From Nannochloris sp. 'desiccata' (taxonomy: Eukaryota > Chlorophyta > Trebouxiophyceae > Chlorellales > Chlorellaceae), in assembly GCA_019044685.2 (NCBI GenBank), contig JAGTXX020000005.1, positions 558,001 to 622,000 on the forward strand: 64,000 nucleotides of DNA, in the 5' to 3' direction. Under the pieces are notes generated by a model. The model worked only from the letters and a program-made list of their open reading frames with translations, was not told the DNA's origin and did no database searches. The translations under genes were made by a program, and so were the position numbers. Shown piece by piece: positions 19,952-28,302 of the stretch. Positions within the stretch are counted from its first letter, which is position 1. Each line of letters begins with the position of its first letter.

Positions 19952-20593
19952 TCATTCCTGTAGTGATTGAGCAATTTTTTCTATAATTTCACTTGTAGAA
20001 ATTCTCTCGGTCCGTGGCAAATAAAGCACCTGACAAGTATCATTAAGCCAATCATAAGCGCCATCATGATCAGAACCCATCACCAATATATCACTGTTCC
20101 ATTCTACAATATGTTCACGTTTTGATTTCGAGGCGACAAAAGCATGGTCGACATATTTAATGGCTTGGACGATTTCCCGGCGGTGGTCTTCAGAGTTAAC
20201 AGGAAGCTTACCTTTCTTCCTCTGTGTAGCCGCATCCGTGCATATACCAACCACGAGGGTCTTCCCAAGCTGTTTTGCACGACGTAGCAGATTCAAATGA
20301 CCAATATGCAGAATATCAAATGTCGCAAAGGTGATGACGGTGCCCATATCATTTCTTAAAATCTTATTTTGCACGCCTTCGCTGCAGCTGTTTTCTGACA
20401 CTCCATCCATTTCGGTTAAGTGTGGAGAATCATTTGCTCTCACACCTGAAAGTTTTCTAGTCTCTCTGCACTCCCCAGAGGAGGATTTGCTTCCGTGCAC
20501 CAAGCCATCCTCTAAGGCCGCCTCTGCGCAATTATCTCCAGGAAATATATTTTTGCAGATAAATATGAGAAGTACAGAGATAATAGGGCGCAT
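19952..20593 (-). CDS. TagD-like glycerol-3-phosphate (polyol-phosphate) cytidylyltransferase with N-terminal hydrophobic leader
   Basis: 213 aa, one exon. Residues from about 84 to 210 form a single cytidylyltransferase domain: FATFDILHIGHLNLLRRAK with the catalytic H-x-G-H at 96-99, LVVGICTD, then RTERISTSEI starting at residue 194, matching the TagD/GCT RTxGISTT motif. Single-domain length and motif spacing fit TagD, which makes CDP-glycerol from CTP and glycerol-3-phosphate, rather than the two-domain ethanolamine-phosphate enzyme; CDP-ribitol synthesis is possible. The N-terminus MRPIISVLLIFI looks like a signal peptide or signal anchor followed by a polar linker, which is odd for an enzyme normally in the cytosol. 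Next to it lie a LicD/fukutin-like transferase and a Golgi-type glycosyltransferase, suggesting a shared glycan-modification role. Substrate is inferred. Confidence 0.82.
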   Translation of the reverse strand: MRPIISVLLIFICKNIFPGDNCAEAALEDGLVHGSKSSSGECRETRKLSGVRANDSPHLTEMDGVSENSCSEGVQNKILRNDMGTVITFATFDILHIGHLNLLRRAKQLGKTLVVGICTDAATQRKKGKLPVNSEDHRREIVQAIKYVDHAFVASKSKREHIVEWNSDILVMGSDHDGAYDWLNDTCQVLYLPRTERISTSEIIEKIAQSLQE

Positions 20594-20974
20594 TTTAAGG
20601 CGTGAACGGTTACGCGAGAGCGGCGTGCGGCCAGATCATCGAGCAAGTTTAAAAACAGCACCCTAGTTCTGCTGGGGTTTAATCTAGTACAGGTTTACAA
20701 AATATCACAACAGCAAATCTTTCTTGAATTTGCATGCTTTCTGCATTTAGAGGTTCTAAAACCTGACCGTATTTTTATTTTATGCTACTTCCTCCCAGAG
20801 CCTCCGGAGTCCGGGCAGCCCGAGAAGCTACCCAAGTTTCCTCTTAATTTTTGGTTAGTTTTCGCACGTCTCGGGAAAAACACATCAATAAGATTCCTGG
20901 AAGCTCGAGTATACCATGCTTCGGAAGGTAGGGGAGCGTTCAGAGGTTGATTATGTTCCAGTGATTGAAATGAG
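20594..20974. promoter_or_regulatory. Divergent intergenic (cytidylyltransferase / LicD-like)
   Basis: 381 bp between divergent start codons, so the two genes could be co-regulated. I see no distinctive motif. Confidence 0.4.
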
Positions 20975-21907
20975 ATGAGCTTTTACAAACTTTCATTTGA
21001 ATTTATCGTTCATCTTGCAAGCCGTGTAGGGATGAAACCGTGTATTTATCCCCTTTCGATTTTTGCTTGCTACATTATCGGAACTTATTCCTATTGGACA
21101 GTTTTGAATTTCCCTCGCCCTCCTGTAACGGCAGCGCCGGTTGTTACCGTTGGGGCAGATGGAAACATTTTATCAATTGAAAGATTAGTGCAGGACATGC
21201 ATGAATACACGCATTTGCCCGCTGGGTGGGATGGCTGCATGAAATACAAATGCAATGACGAGGAGAATTGCCTTGAGACGTCAACGGATGGTTCAACTTT
21301 GCCCTGTTGCGAAGAGCTGCTCCATCGCATGGCTGTTGATATCGATCGCTTATTGAAGTCTTACAATGCCCTTAGCTTCCCCTTTTCTGGCACTCTCTTG
21401 GGAATTATCCGCGAGGGCTCTGTAATGCCTAATAACGTCACAGCGGATGTTGACTTTCTCGTTGACTCTGATACTTTCCAAGATATTTATATAAAGCCAA
21501 TGGGATTCCTATTGCGCTATGCCTTTTACTCGTTAGGGTATCATATGTTTGCAGACGGATCTGATCTAGGGCGAGTTTGTTTTAGAAAAAATGGGCGTAA
21601 CCTGGGGCTAGGGCTGCAAGAAGACGATAAAGCAGTGCATTTTAATTTAACACATGGTCAAGATAATTGGAAGTACTACAACTTTTACAAGTATGGGGAC
21701 CTTTATAGAACAGAAAATCGAAATAATAACAGCTTTTTCATTTTCGCAAGCGAGAATTTTCCACAAGGGCTTCGATTTGATGATATTTACCCGCTTCGGC
21801 CGGTAAGAATTAAAGACCACGTCTTTGAAATTCCGCTACAAACAGAGGACATGCTGACTGTGATGTATGGCAACTGGAGTCAAGTAATTAAACAAATGCA
21901 TCATTAA
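20975..21907 (+). CDS. LicD/fukutin-like phosphotransferase, type II membrane protein
   Basis: 310 aa, one exon. A hydrophobic segment near residues 24-45 (PLSIFACYIIGTYSYW) would anchor it as a type II Golgi/ER protein. The luminal part carries the LicD/FKTN nucleotidyltransferase signature: SGTLLGIIREGSVMP followed by the acidic pair in ADVDF (Asp158, Asp160), corresponding to the DxD of the family, and a further Asp in DSDTF. Family members transfer phosphocholine (LicD), ribitol-phosphate (fukutin, FKRP) or related groups from CDP donors to glycans. The adjacent TagD-like gene would supply a CDP-polyol, so polyol-phosphate transfer is a reasonable inference. The Cys-rich stretch 80-105 probably forms disulfides. 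The exact donor and acceptor cannot be read from sequence. Confidence 0.75.
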   Translation: MSFYKLSFEFIVHLASRVGMKPCIYPLSIFACYIIGTYSYWTVLNFPRPPVTAAPVVTVGADGNILSIERLVQDMHEYTHLPAGWDGCMKYKCNDEENCLETSTDGSTLPCCEELLHRMAVDIDRLLKSYNALSFPFSGTLLGIIREGSVMPNNVTADVDFLVDSDTFQDIYIKPMGFLLRYAFYSLGYHMFADGSDLGRVCFRKNGRNLGLGLQEDDKAVHFNLTHGQDNWKYYNFYKYGDLYRTENRNNNSFFIFASENFPQGLRFDDIYPLRPVRIKDHVFEIPLQTEDMLTVMYGNWSQVIKQMHH

Positions 21908-21992
21908 GTTATTACAATTCTTTTAGAAACTAATTAATATGTAAAAGCAAGCACTTTTTAAGAAATCGATCAAAAACAATTCTTAACTCCCC

Positions 21993-23084
21993 TCACCAAC
22001 ACGAGTCTCTTTTGATTGTTTTACTATCAAAGACATCAATCCCTATATGTCTAAGATAAAAATCATTCACTTTTGGGTATGAAACATTCCATGTATCAAA
22101 AAATTCGTAAGGTTTTCTCGTATGAAGTATAAAGTCCCCTCGACGGAAACATGCCAAGGGATGGTATGTCGGTGAGTGGGGATTAGACCACAGATGCAGT
22201 GGTCGAATGACCTCCTCTGGACAGGTGCCAATCATCCAAATACGATCAAGTTTACGAGAGCAGTATGGATACCCAGCTCTGTCCAATATACCATTAAAAC
22301 AATCATCATACCAAATCATGTCTTTATTTTGATTTGCCATTGTGGATTTGGAGCATTCCCCCTTGTAGATTTGAGGTAGTCCAGCAAGCATGAGGGCGTG
22401 GTTGAAACCACCATTATCATTTCCATAGAAATTTTCTCCTTGCTCCCACCAAAGATTCAGAAATTCTTTAGACCAAGGTGAGTTTCTTATTAATATAGCG
22501 CCGATGTTTACACGAGCGCCGTAGTCAGAGACAATTAGATCTATAGTAGGCCCAGCCAGCTTAATATATTCTTCAATTTTCCTGCTTTGATCCATGATAT
22601 ACGTATCAGAGTCTAGAAAAAGTAGCCAATCAAAGAGTTCTAGATATCTATTTATATAAAACCATTTGTGCCAGTGAGGAACACGGTGATGCAACTGAGG
22701 GTCTAGATCACTTATATTTAACTGCTGCTGGATATGAAGCCACGTATACCCATGACCTGCAGAGTACGAGGATAGTGTAAACTCATGAACGTTGGAAAGA
22801 TGAGGCTCGCCTTTCTCATTTAAATACGCCGATGAAACAATGCCAATCTTTAACGGCTTTGACAGGCTGCTGTTCCGAGAAGCCAAATGCAAAAAAGTAG
22901 CCGAAATATAGAATACTGAGGTAATTAGAAGCATAACCATCACATAAACCCTCCATGGCGTCGTTGTTGTCTGCGTGAGCCAGCCCAGCTTGAGAAACAA
23001 CTTGAGATTCTTAAACAACGGCGGTGGTGGTCGAGAACGCTTGCCGGAGGCTGCACTTGACAGCTGCTCACGGCGTTTCGGCAT
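21993..23084 (-). CDS. Type II membrane glycosyltransferase, GT-A fold (GT34/DUF273-like)
   Basis: 363 aa, one exon. A basic Arg/Pro-rich cytosolic tail precedes one TM helix (about residues 45-68, VYVMVMLLITSVFYISATFL). The luminal domain begins LKIGIVSSAYLNEKG and has HWHKWFYINRYLELFDWLLFLDSDTYIMD, with the metal-binding Asp-Ser-Asp at 158-160. Later blocks include GGFNHALMLAGL, a Cys-rich patch and HLWSNPHSPTYHPLACF. The pattern W-x-K...FDWLLFLDSD is shared by GT34-type alpha-galactosyl/mannosyltransferases and the DUF273 group. It ends 85 bp from the LicD-like gene, tail to tail, and probably acts in the same Golgi glycan pathway. Sugar specificity is unknown. Confidence 0.75.
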   Translation of the reverse strand: MPKRREQLSSAASGKRSRPPPPLFKNLKLFLKLGWLTQTTTTPWRVYVMVMLLITSVFYISATFLHLASRNSSLSKPLKIGIVSSAYLNEKGEPHLSNVHEFTLSSYSAGHGYTWLHIQQQLNISDLDPQLHHRVPHWHKWFYINRYLELFDWLLFLDSDTYIMDQSRKIEEYIKLAGPTIDLIVSDYGARVNIGAILIRNSPWSKEFLNLWWEQGENFYGNDNGGFNHALMLAGLPQIYKGECSKSTMANQNKDMIWYDDCFNGILDRAGYPYCSRKLDRIWMIGTCPEEVIRPLHLWSNPHSPTYHPLACFRRGDFILHTRKPYEFFDTWNVSYPKVNDFYLRHIGIDVFDSKTIKRDSCW

Positions 23085-23780
23085 ACTACAGGTTTAATTT
23101 CAGATGCATATATATCTTTTAATGCGCGACGAGAGAGGGTCCGAAATGTGATCGAGGGGAAATCAAAAATTGATCGCCGCCAACTCGAGATCAACTTTGA
23201 TTACTTATATAGCTATATACAACCGAGATCGACAGTAGGCCCAGGAAGCACACACAATAATGTTTCTTCGGTTTACGAGCTGCCTCGGTCTTGTGAGCAT
23301 GCAGCTTTCGAAATTATTTGCCCAGTAACTCGAAGATTTAACGACAATTTTCCTTGACGGTGAAGTCCTTATCACAAATGCGCGATGGGGATATCGAAAT
23401 TACATCAGTCTGAAGTTACAAGAGCTTCCAACGAGTTTATTGAAAAAACTTTATTCAACTTCGTAAAATTCGTTTTAATGGTTTGCCAAAATGCGACAAA
23501 ATTCGACTCCAGGAACAAAAGCTTTGTCTTTTGGGTTTTAAAGCGCTCTCGCACTCCCATGACCTTACAAAATGATCATTGCCTTGATCAATATATATTA
23601 CACCTGTATGCTGCGCTGTCGAAGCTAGGCAAACAAATGTTGCCAGCAATTTCAATTCCGGAGGTTTTCCCTCTTGGATTGCAAGAGGAGCGCCCTCTTG
23701 GTGCGAAACTCATACCTCTTCCTGAATTTGAATGTTGCGATTTGAGTCCGCGTGTTTCCAGTGGACCATCAGCATGCAGC
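23085..23780. other. Divergent intergenic (glycosyltransferase / bZIP)
   Basis: About 700 bp upstream of both genes. A long open frame crosses it on the plus strand from 23385 but continues through the bZIP first intron and has no recognisable domain, so I treat it as non-coding. It should contain the bZIP promoter and 5' UTR. Confidence 0.4.
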
Positions 23781-25297
23781 ATGGCCTCTAGGTATGTGCA
23801 TGCCTTGCTATCTTTAATGGTTGAACCAATCACCACCGTTCAGGACCTTTTTAACAGCTGTTTTCCTCGTAAAATTATCAAATATTGCAGTTCAAGTGAG
23901 GTTGAAGGTATCAACGATCTTCTCTCCTTCCGTCTTCCTGGTGGCAGCAAATCCACCAATTTTGCTCAACAATATGATCAAAGTCTGCTTATTAAGCAGC
24001 AACAAAGGTACTTATGCGAGCACTGAGCTCTGCGCCATATTGTATATTCTTTCTGAGGGTAGTTTGCCTGTATCCTGCTTTATTATTTGTTTGATTCTTG
24101 TTGTTTTTGTATCCTCCCATTCGACGTCTTTGTGTATATATGCTTTTTTTCTGACACAATCAAGCACGCAACGGGTGCCAGGCTTTTATAGAGCCGGCTG
24201 AGATGGGCAATTTATTCCCGAACCGTTCATGACCCGGATCAGTTAGTACTGCGACGGGCATGCGTGTTGTTTGCTTGATTTGTTCCCCTCTCTGCAAGGT
24301 ACCCCAAATGAGACGACCCTTTTCTTTCGTGTGCTATTTATATTCTTCTTTTTGGAGGAATATTTGTGGACAAATAGACACAAAGAGACTCTGGGGTGAA
24401 GCTTATCGACCTTTTCTTTCTTTCATGCGTTATAAAGGGGATGTAGATGGGTTTTTGAGATGACAACTGCTTACCAAGAGAAGTTGCGGTTTTTGTTGTT
24501 GCAGTGCCGATGCAGAAATGCAGAAGCACCAACAGCAGTACTGGCCACAGTCGAACTACGGTTTTCCTACGCAAGGCATGTATCTACACTATTATTATGC
24601 ACAATTGCATACAAAATCTGCATTCTTGTATATTTTATAATTATTTTTACTCACGTGGAATTTTTCCCCGACCCCTCTCCTGTTCTCTTTTTATTTTTCT
24701 ATAAATGCAGGCCAGCTGTCGTTGGTGAATTTGGATGAAGATCTTGGAGACGCACTTGAATTTCTCTACCCTCAGTCTCCATTAGACTTTGAAGATGTTA
24801 GTATGCCCCCCCTGTTAGGGCTACACTCGCCCTGTGGCGGTGCCCTGATCGACAACCAAGCAAGTCCCTTGATGCTGCCTTCTCAGAGGGCAGGTCCTAA
24901 TTGTTGTCGCGCTGCTCAAAAGACGCAAAAAGCACGTCGTCCTGTGGGTAGACCACGTTCACAGTCTAATGCACCTCCTGCTGCTGCTCCCTCTACGGCA
25001 GCCTTAGCTGCACCAGTGCAGCCGCAAAAGAGAGGCAGAGGCCCTAAGCCGAAGTACGTGTTTGCAACAAACGACGAAGCTCTAGACGCAAGGAAAGAGC
25101 GTAATCGTAAAGCTGCATTGGAATCGTACTACCGTAAACGCCAGAAAACTGATGCATTGAACCAGGAAATTAAAAGGTTGGAGGCTGAGAATGCTCTGTT
25201 GGAAAAATTGGCGATTAAAATTGAACACGGTGATGTGGTGGAGCTTGAAGAAGCTACAGAGGAAGGCTTGAATGCTTGGCTTGCTCAGAACGCCTAG
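23781..25297 (+). CDS. Atypical bZIP transcription factor with AT-hook-like motifs
   Basis: Four exons (23781-23791, 23891-24007, 24505-24575, 24711-25297) close in phase to give 261 aa. The first coding exon is only 11 nt (ATGGCCTCTAG before a GTATGT donor); intron 2 is 497 nt, unusually long for this window; intron 3 needs a GC donor (AAG/GCATGT). The N-terminus is Ser/Gln/Tyr-rich (activation-like), followed by an acidic segment VNLDEDLGDALEFLYPQSPLDFEDV. Two AT-hook-like patches occur, RRPVGRPR and KRGRGPKPK. The C-terminal bZIP has ERNRKAALESYYRKR and a short zipper (LNQEIKRLEAENALLEK). The Asn and first Leu have canonical spacing, but the invariant Arg eight residues after Asn is Tyr. 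It lies between nitrate genes, so a nitrogen-regulatory role is an attractive guess only. Confidence 0.78.
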
Positions 25298-25834
25298 AGA
25301 AATACCGTGAATCTTGTACTTTCACACCTATTAAACTCATCACAGCAGATATGAGAGATACTTGAATAATTAGAAGAATAATTTTTAAATACTTACTTGC
25401 CGATCTCCCACGTACCGCCCTTATTCTTTTTGTTACTTTTTTGCTATACAACCGCTCTCATTCCTGTGCTCTTTAATACAGCTCTTGTACATAATACAAA
25501 GGATTTTACAATGGCGATATACATGCTACAAAGATTGTAATAAAATTTAAAGCTATTCGCTTCGAAACAACAGGTGGCTATATAAGAATCAAATATTATC
25601 TTGAATTATCGGGTTCTCACTTGCAGAGTGGGTAAGAATAAGAAAAAGACAAGGGGAAAGTATAAGAGAAGTATAAGGAAAAAAAGAACTGACTACGTTG
25701 GTGTTTGTGAATTTTTCACCACTTTCAACGATCGCTTGATCTTTTGATTTAGGTAATTTCTCAAACAACTATCTTACACGTCAGATGCTCATCGAATGAC
25801 TGATTAATGATGAAGTAGATCAAACAGTATGGCG
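25298..25834. other. Convergent intergenic (bZIP / small membrane protein)
   Basis: AT-rich tail-to-tail gap containing both 3' UTRs. No gene seen. Confidence 0.5.
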
Positions 25835-26246
25835 TCAGCTCATAGGCCTTTGATATGGTCTGAATTCATGTAGAAGCAAGCCAATTAAAGCAAGCATGCA
25901 CCAAGAGAGTGTTTTCAATGTGCTGAGGTCGTCCTCTTGCTGGTAACACAGTACAGTACCAATGCATGCCATGGTGGACATAACCAGACCACCATATTGC
26001 TTCAGGTAGAAAGAAGCGCCACTCAAGTCTTCCCCCTCCTGCAAAAGCACGACGATTTTCCGCTAAAAACTCAATGAGCAGGCGCCTGCTTGTAGATAAA
26101 AATTGGATGTTACAATCACGCACCTCATCGCTTATCTGATCCTTCTTTCTACGATTCTCTAGTTTGCCCTTGGCTGCATTCTCAACGGGATCTCTGGAAT
26201 CTTGTGCTGGCTGCTTTGCACTTGCGTTACGTCTTCTTGGTGCCAT
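25835..26246 (-). CDS. Small two-TM membrane protein, copy A
   Basis: Two exons on the minus strand (26246-26124, 26038-25835; 85-nt GTGCGT...TGCAG intron, phase 0) give 108 aa. The N-terminus is very basic and hydrophilic (APRRRNASAK, LENRRKKD). Exon 2 encodes YLKQYGGLVMSTMACIGTVLCY, a polar turn with Asp residues, a second hydrophobic stretch WCMLALIGLLLHEF and the tail RPYQRP. A clear paralogue with the intron in the same place lies at 32633-33078. I do not recognise the family; the size and basic cytosolic tail suggest a subunit of an ER or organelle membrane complex. Confidence 0.75.
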
Positions 26247-26510
26247 CGTGTGTTTATTTATTTCAATTGATATAAAAGGAATATATTTTGCGAATTAGGA
26301 TGATCCTCGCTCAGGCCTCAGGTGAGGCCGACACTGAGTGCGGTCAACCCATTTGAGCACCACAGTGAGGGTTTTCCAATTAGGCCAAATTAGAGTTTCT
26401 GCCCTTAAGAACTCATCGGCTCAACTCAGTCCCTCAAAAGGTAAATTGAGACTTATTCGGCATCATGCAGGGCAGATGTTTCAGTTTATTGAATATTGCA
26501 TGCATCCAAG
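26247..26510. promoter_or_regulatory. Divergent intergenic (two-TM copy A / NAR2)
   Basis: 264 bp between divergent start codons, including the NAR2 promoter. No G-box or TGACTCA like those of the NR-NiR region is seen. Confidence 0.4.
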
Positions 26511-27406
26511 ATGAATCATTTACCTTTGTTTGTCCTCGCACTCGTTTGCGCTGCAGTCAATGCGGACAATTCACAGAGTAAGCTTTATACCTCTTTCTAT
26601 CTTCCCCCACATCTACGATTCTACTTGACTGACTTACTTTCTCATCTCTCTGTCGCAGCCTATGCCGAAATCTCTCCGGCAAAATACCTTGTCGACTTCT
26701 CATTGAAGCTCAGCGGTGTCGAGAGCGACCCTGAGCCTTGCACCAAGAGTGCTCTTGGAAGCGAGTGTTTGCCCCAGGTGAGTCTTACTCGTTTCAATGA
26801 CAATTAGTTGGTGCATAAGTTGTGAAGGTTTATCAGTCTGACAACAGTTGTGCCTTCAACTTACAGGTCCAAGCTGCTCAAGACTCTATTATCATCAACT
26901 GGACTGTCGACCCTTCTTACACCGTCAACACAACTTCTTCGATTAAGATCAGAGCTTGTTACAGTAATGAAAGCAGCGCCTCTCGCCCTTGGCGCGCGGC
27001 AAAGCCTATCATTAATAAAGACAACCAGTGCAAAACCGTCATTGCTGAAGGTCAATCTGCTGAGGGTTCCTACATATATTCACCTGGGCCTAATACCGCT
27101 CCTGCTTCTTACCAGATCCAAGTCCTTGAAATCTGCGAGGATGGCCAGTATTGTTCCTTTGGAGAGAGTGTTGGATTTTACCAAATCAATAAGATCGACG
27201 ACCGTCCTGCATGGTATGTTTTCGAGCATTATATCAAAATTTCATCATGCTAATAACTTTTCGTGTTCTGCTATTAATTTCATTCTTTATAATTATTTCC
27301 AACCAATTGCAGGTTGATTACAACGGCTTCAATCTTCGTATCTCTTGGCCCCCTTTCCCTCGCCATTTTCATGGTGTACGAAAGGAAGTTGAAGAAGAAG
27401 CAGTAA
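26511..27406 (+). CDS. NAR2: NAR2/NRT3 high-affinity nitrate transport accessory protein
   Basis: Four exons (26511-26577, 26659-26777, 26867-27213, 27313-27406) give 208 aa. A signal peptide (LPLFVLALVCAAVNA) is followed by an extracellular beta-type domain with VQAAQDSIIINWTVDPS, SIKIRACYSNESSASRPWRAA, NKDNQCKTVI and FGESVGFYQINKIDDRPAW. The last exon supplies a single TM helix (TASIFVSLGPLSLAIFMVY) and a Lys-rich cytosolic tail. This architecture is that of NAR2/NRT3, the partner required for NRT2 nitrate transporter activity at the plasma membrane in green algae and plants. The NRT2 gene lies 0.9 kb downstream on the same strand, completing the two-component system. The final exon becomes coherent only after splicing TG|G, which supports the model. 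Confidence 0.93.
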
Positions 27407-28302
27407 TCTTGGTGTCGGTACGCACTTCATTTTCTTTCAAAATCCAAGGGAGGAAACCATAGGTAGTTCACCCTCGAGTAAATTTCTCCCTAGATTTCAT
27501 TGAATTTCTCTCCCTTCTCCATGACAGCGTGAGGCATCTAAGATATTGTTTCCTTCCAAGCTGTAGAGAGGGCTATGTACTCAATAGCGTGTAATAAATT
27601 GTATGATTGAAAGCCCCGTCCTTTTACGCAACTTTCCGCAAGTAAAGATTTTATTAATTTTTTTTAGTTTGCTACATTCCTCTTAATTTCTACGTTTATT
27701 GTAAAAGGAGTGATAATGACGACAAGGAATGGAGGGGAATATTCATGTTCCCATATCAAAATATTGGCTGGCAATGCTAACATTGCTTGGATGCTTTGCC
27801 GCCGGCGCCTTGGGCGCTCCATAGAGTTAACAACGAAGAAGCATCAATTACAACTGTTTATAATAAATAACATAATATAGGTTTTGTAAGGGTGAATCTC
27901 GACGACCACGAGTAATCCCTCAAATTTGATCCTTCAAAATTTCAAGCGTAACCCTTTCCTGGAGCCTGTATCCCAATATCCCGCGAAAATTTATTCCTTA
28001 ATCATTGTTCTCTTGAATAAATGCGACGACAAAGTTGCCACCCATTCTCAGCTATTGGCATCCCGAAAAAATAGTGAGATTAGGGCTCCAAGGAGAGGAG
28101 TCCTCTCGAGAGCTCACGTGCCTCACTGCCTTGCCTGCCTCTCTCATGAGCTGAGGAGTTTTAAGGGTTTGAATTGAAATGCCAGAGCCTCGAGCATATA
28201 GTTTTAAAACTTTATATTGATGGTAATCGCCATTTTGCAACTTTGAGCTATCTGTTCTTCGTTTTCACCCCCGTTTGCAAGCAGCAACACTTGCGATCAA
28301 AC
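27407..28302. promoter_or_regulatory. Upstream region of NRT2
   Basis: 896 bp between NAR2 and NRT2. A CACGTG G-box is at 28115-28120, 183 bp before the NRT2 ATG. A GC-rich CCGCCGGC word is at 27799-27806. No gene is seen. Confidence 0.4.

Noticed and set aside
23385..24026. Long plus-strand ORF of 213 codons upstream of the bZIP gene
   Set aside because: Its C-terminal part coincides with bZIP exon 2 in the same frame, but the rest crosses the 5' region and intron 1. A GTATGT donor directly after ATGGCCTCTAG and an ATTGCAG acceptor give a better protein with consistent phase.
17443..28120. Enrichment of CACGTG in nitrate genes as strong evidence for a common regulator
   Set aside because: The hexamer also occurs in coding DNA and an intron of unrelated genes at about chance frequency, so only weak findings are recorded.
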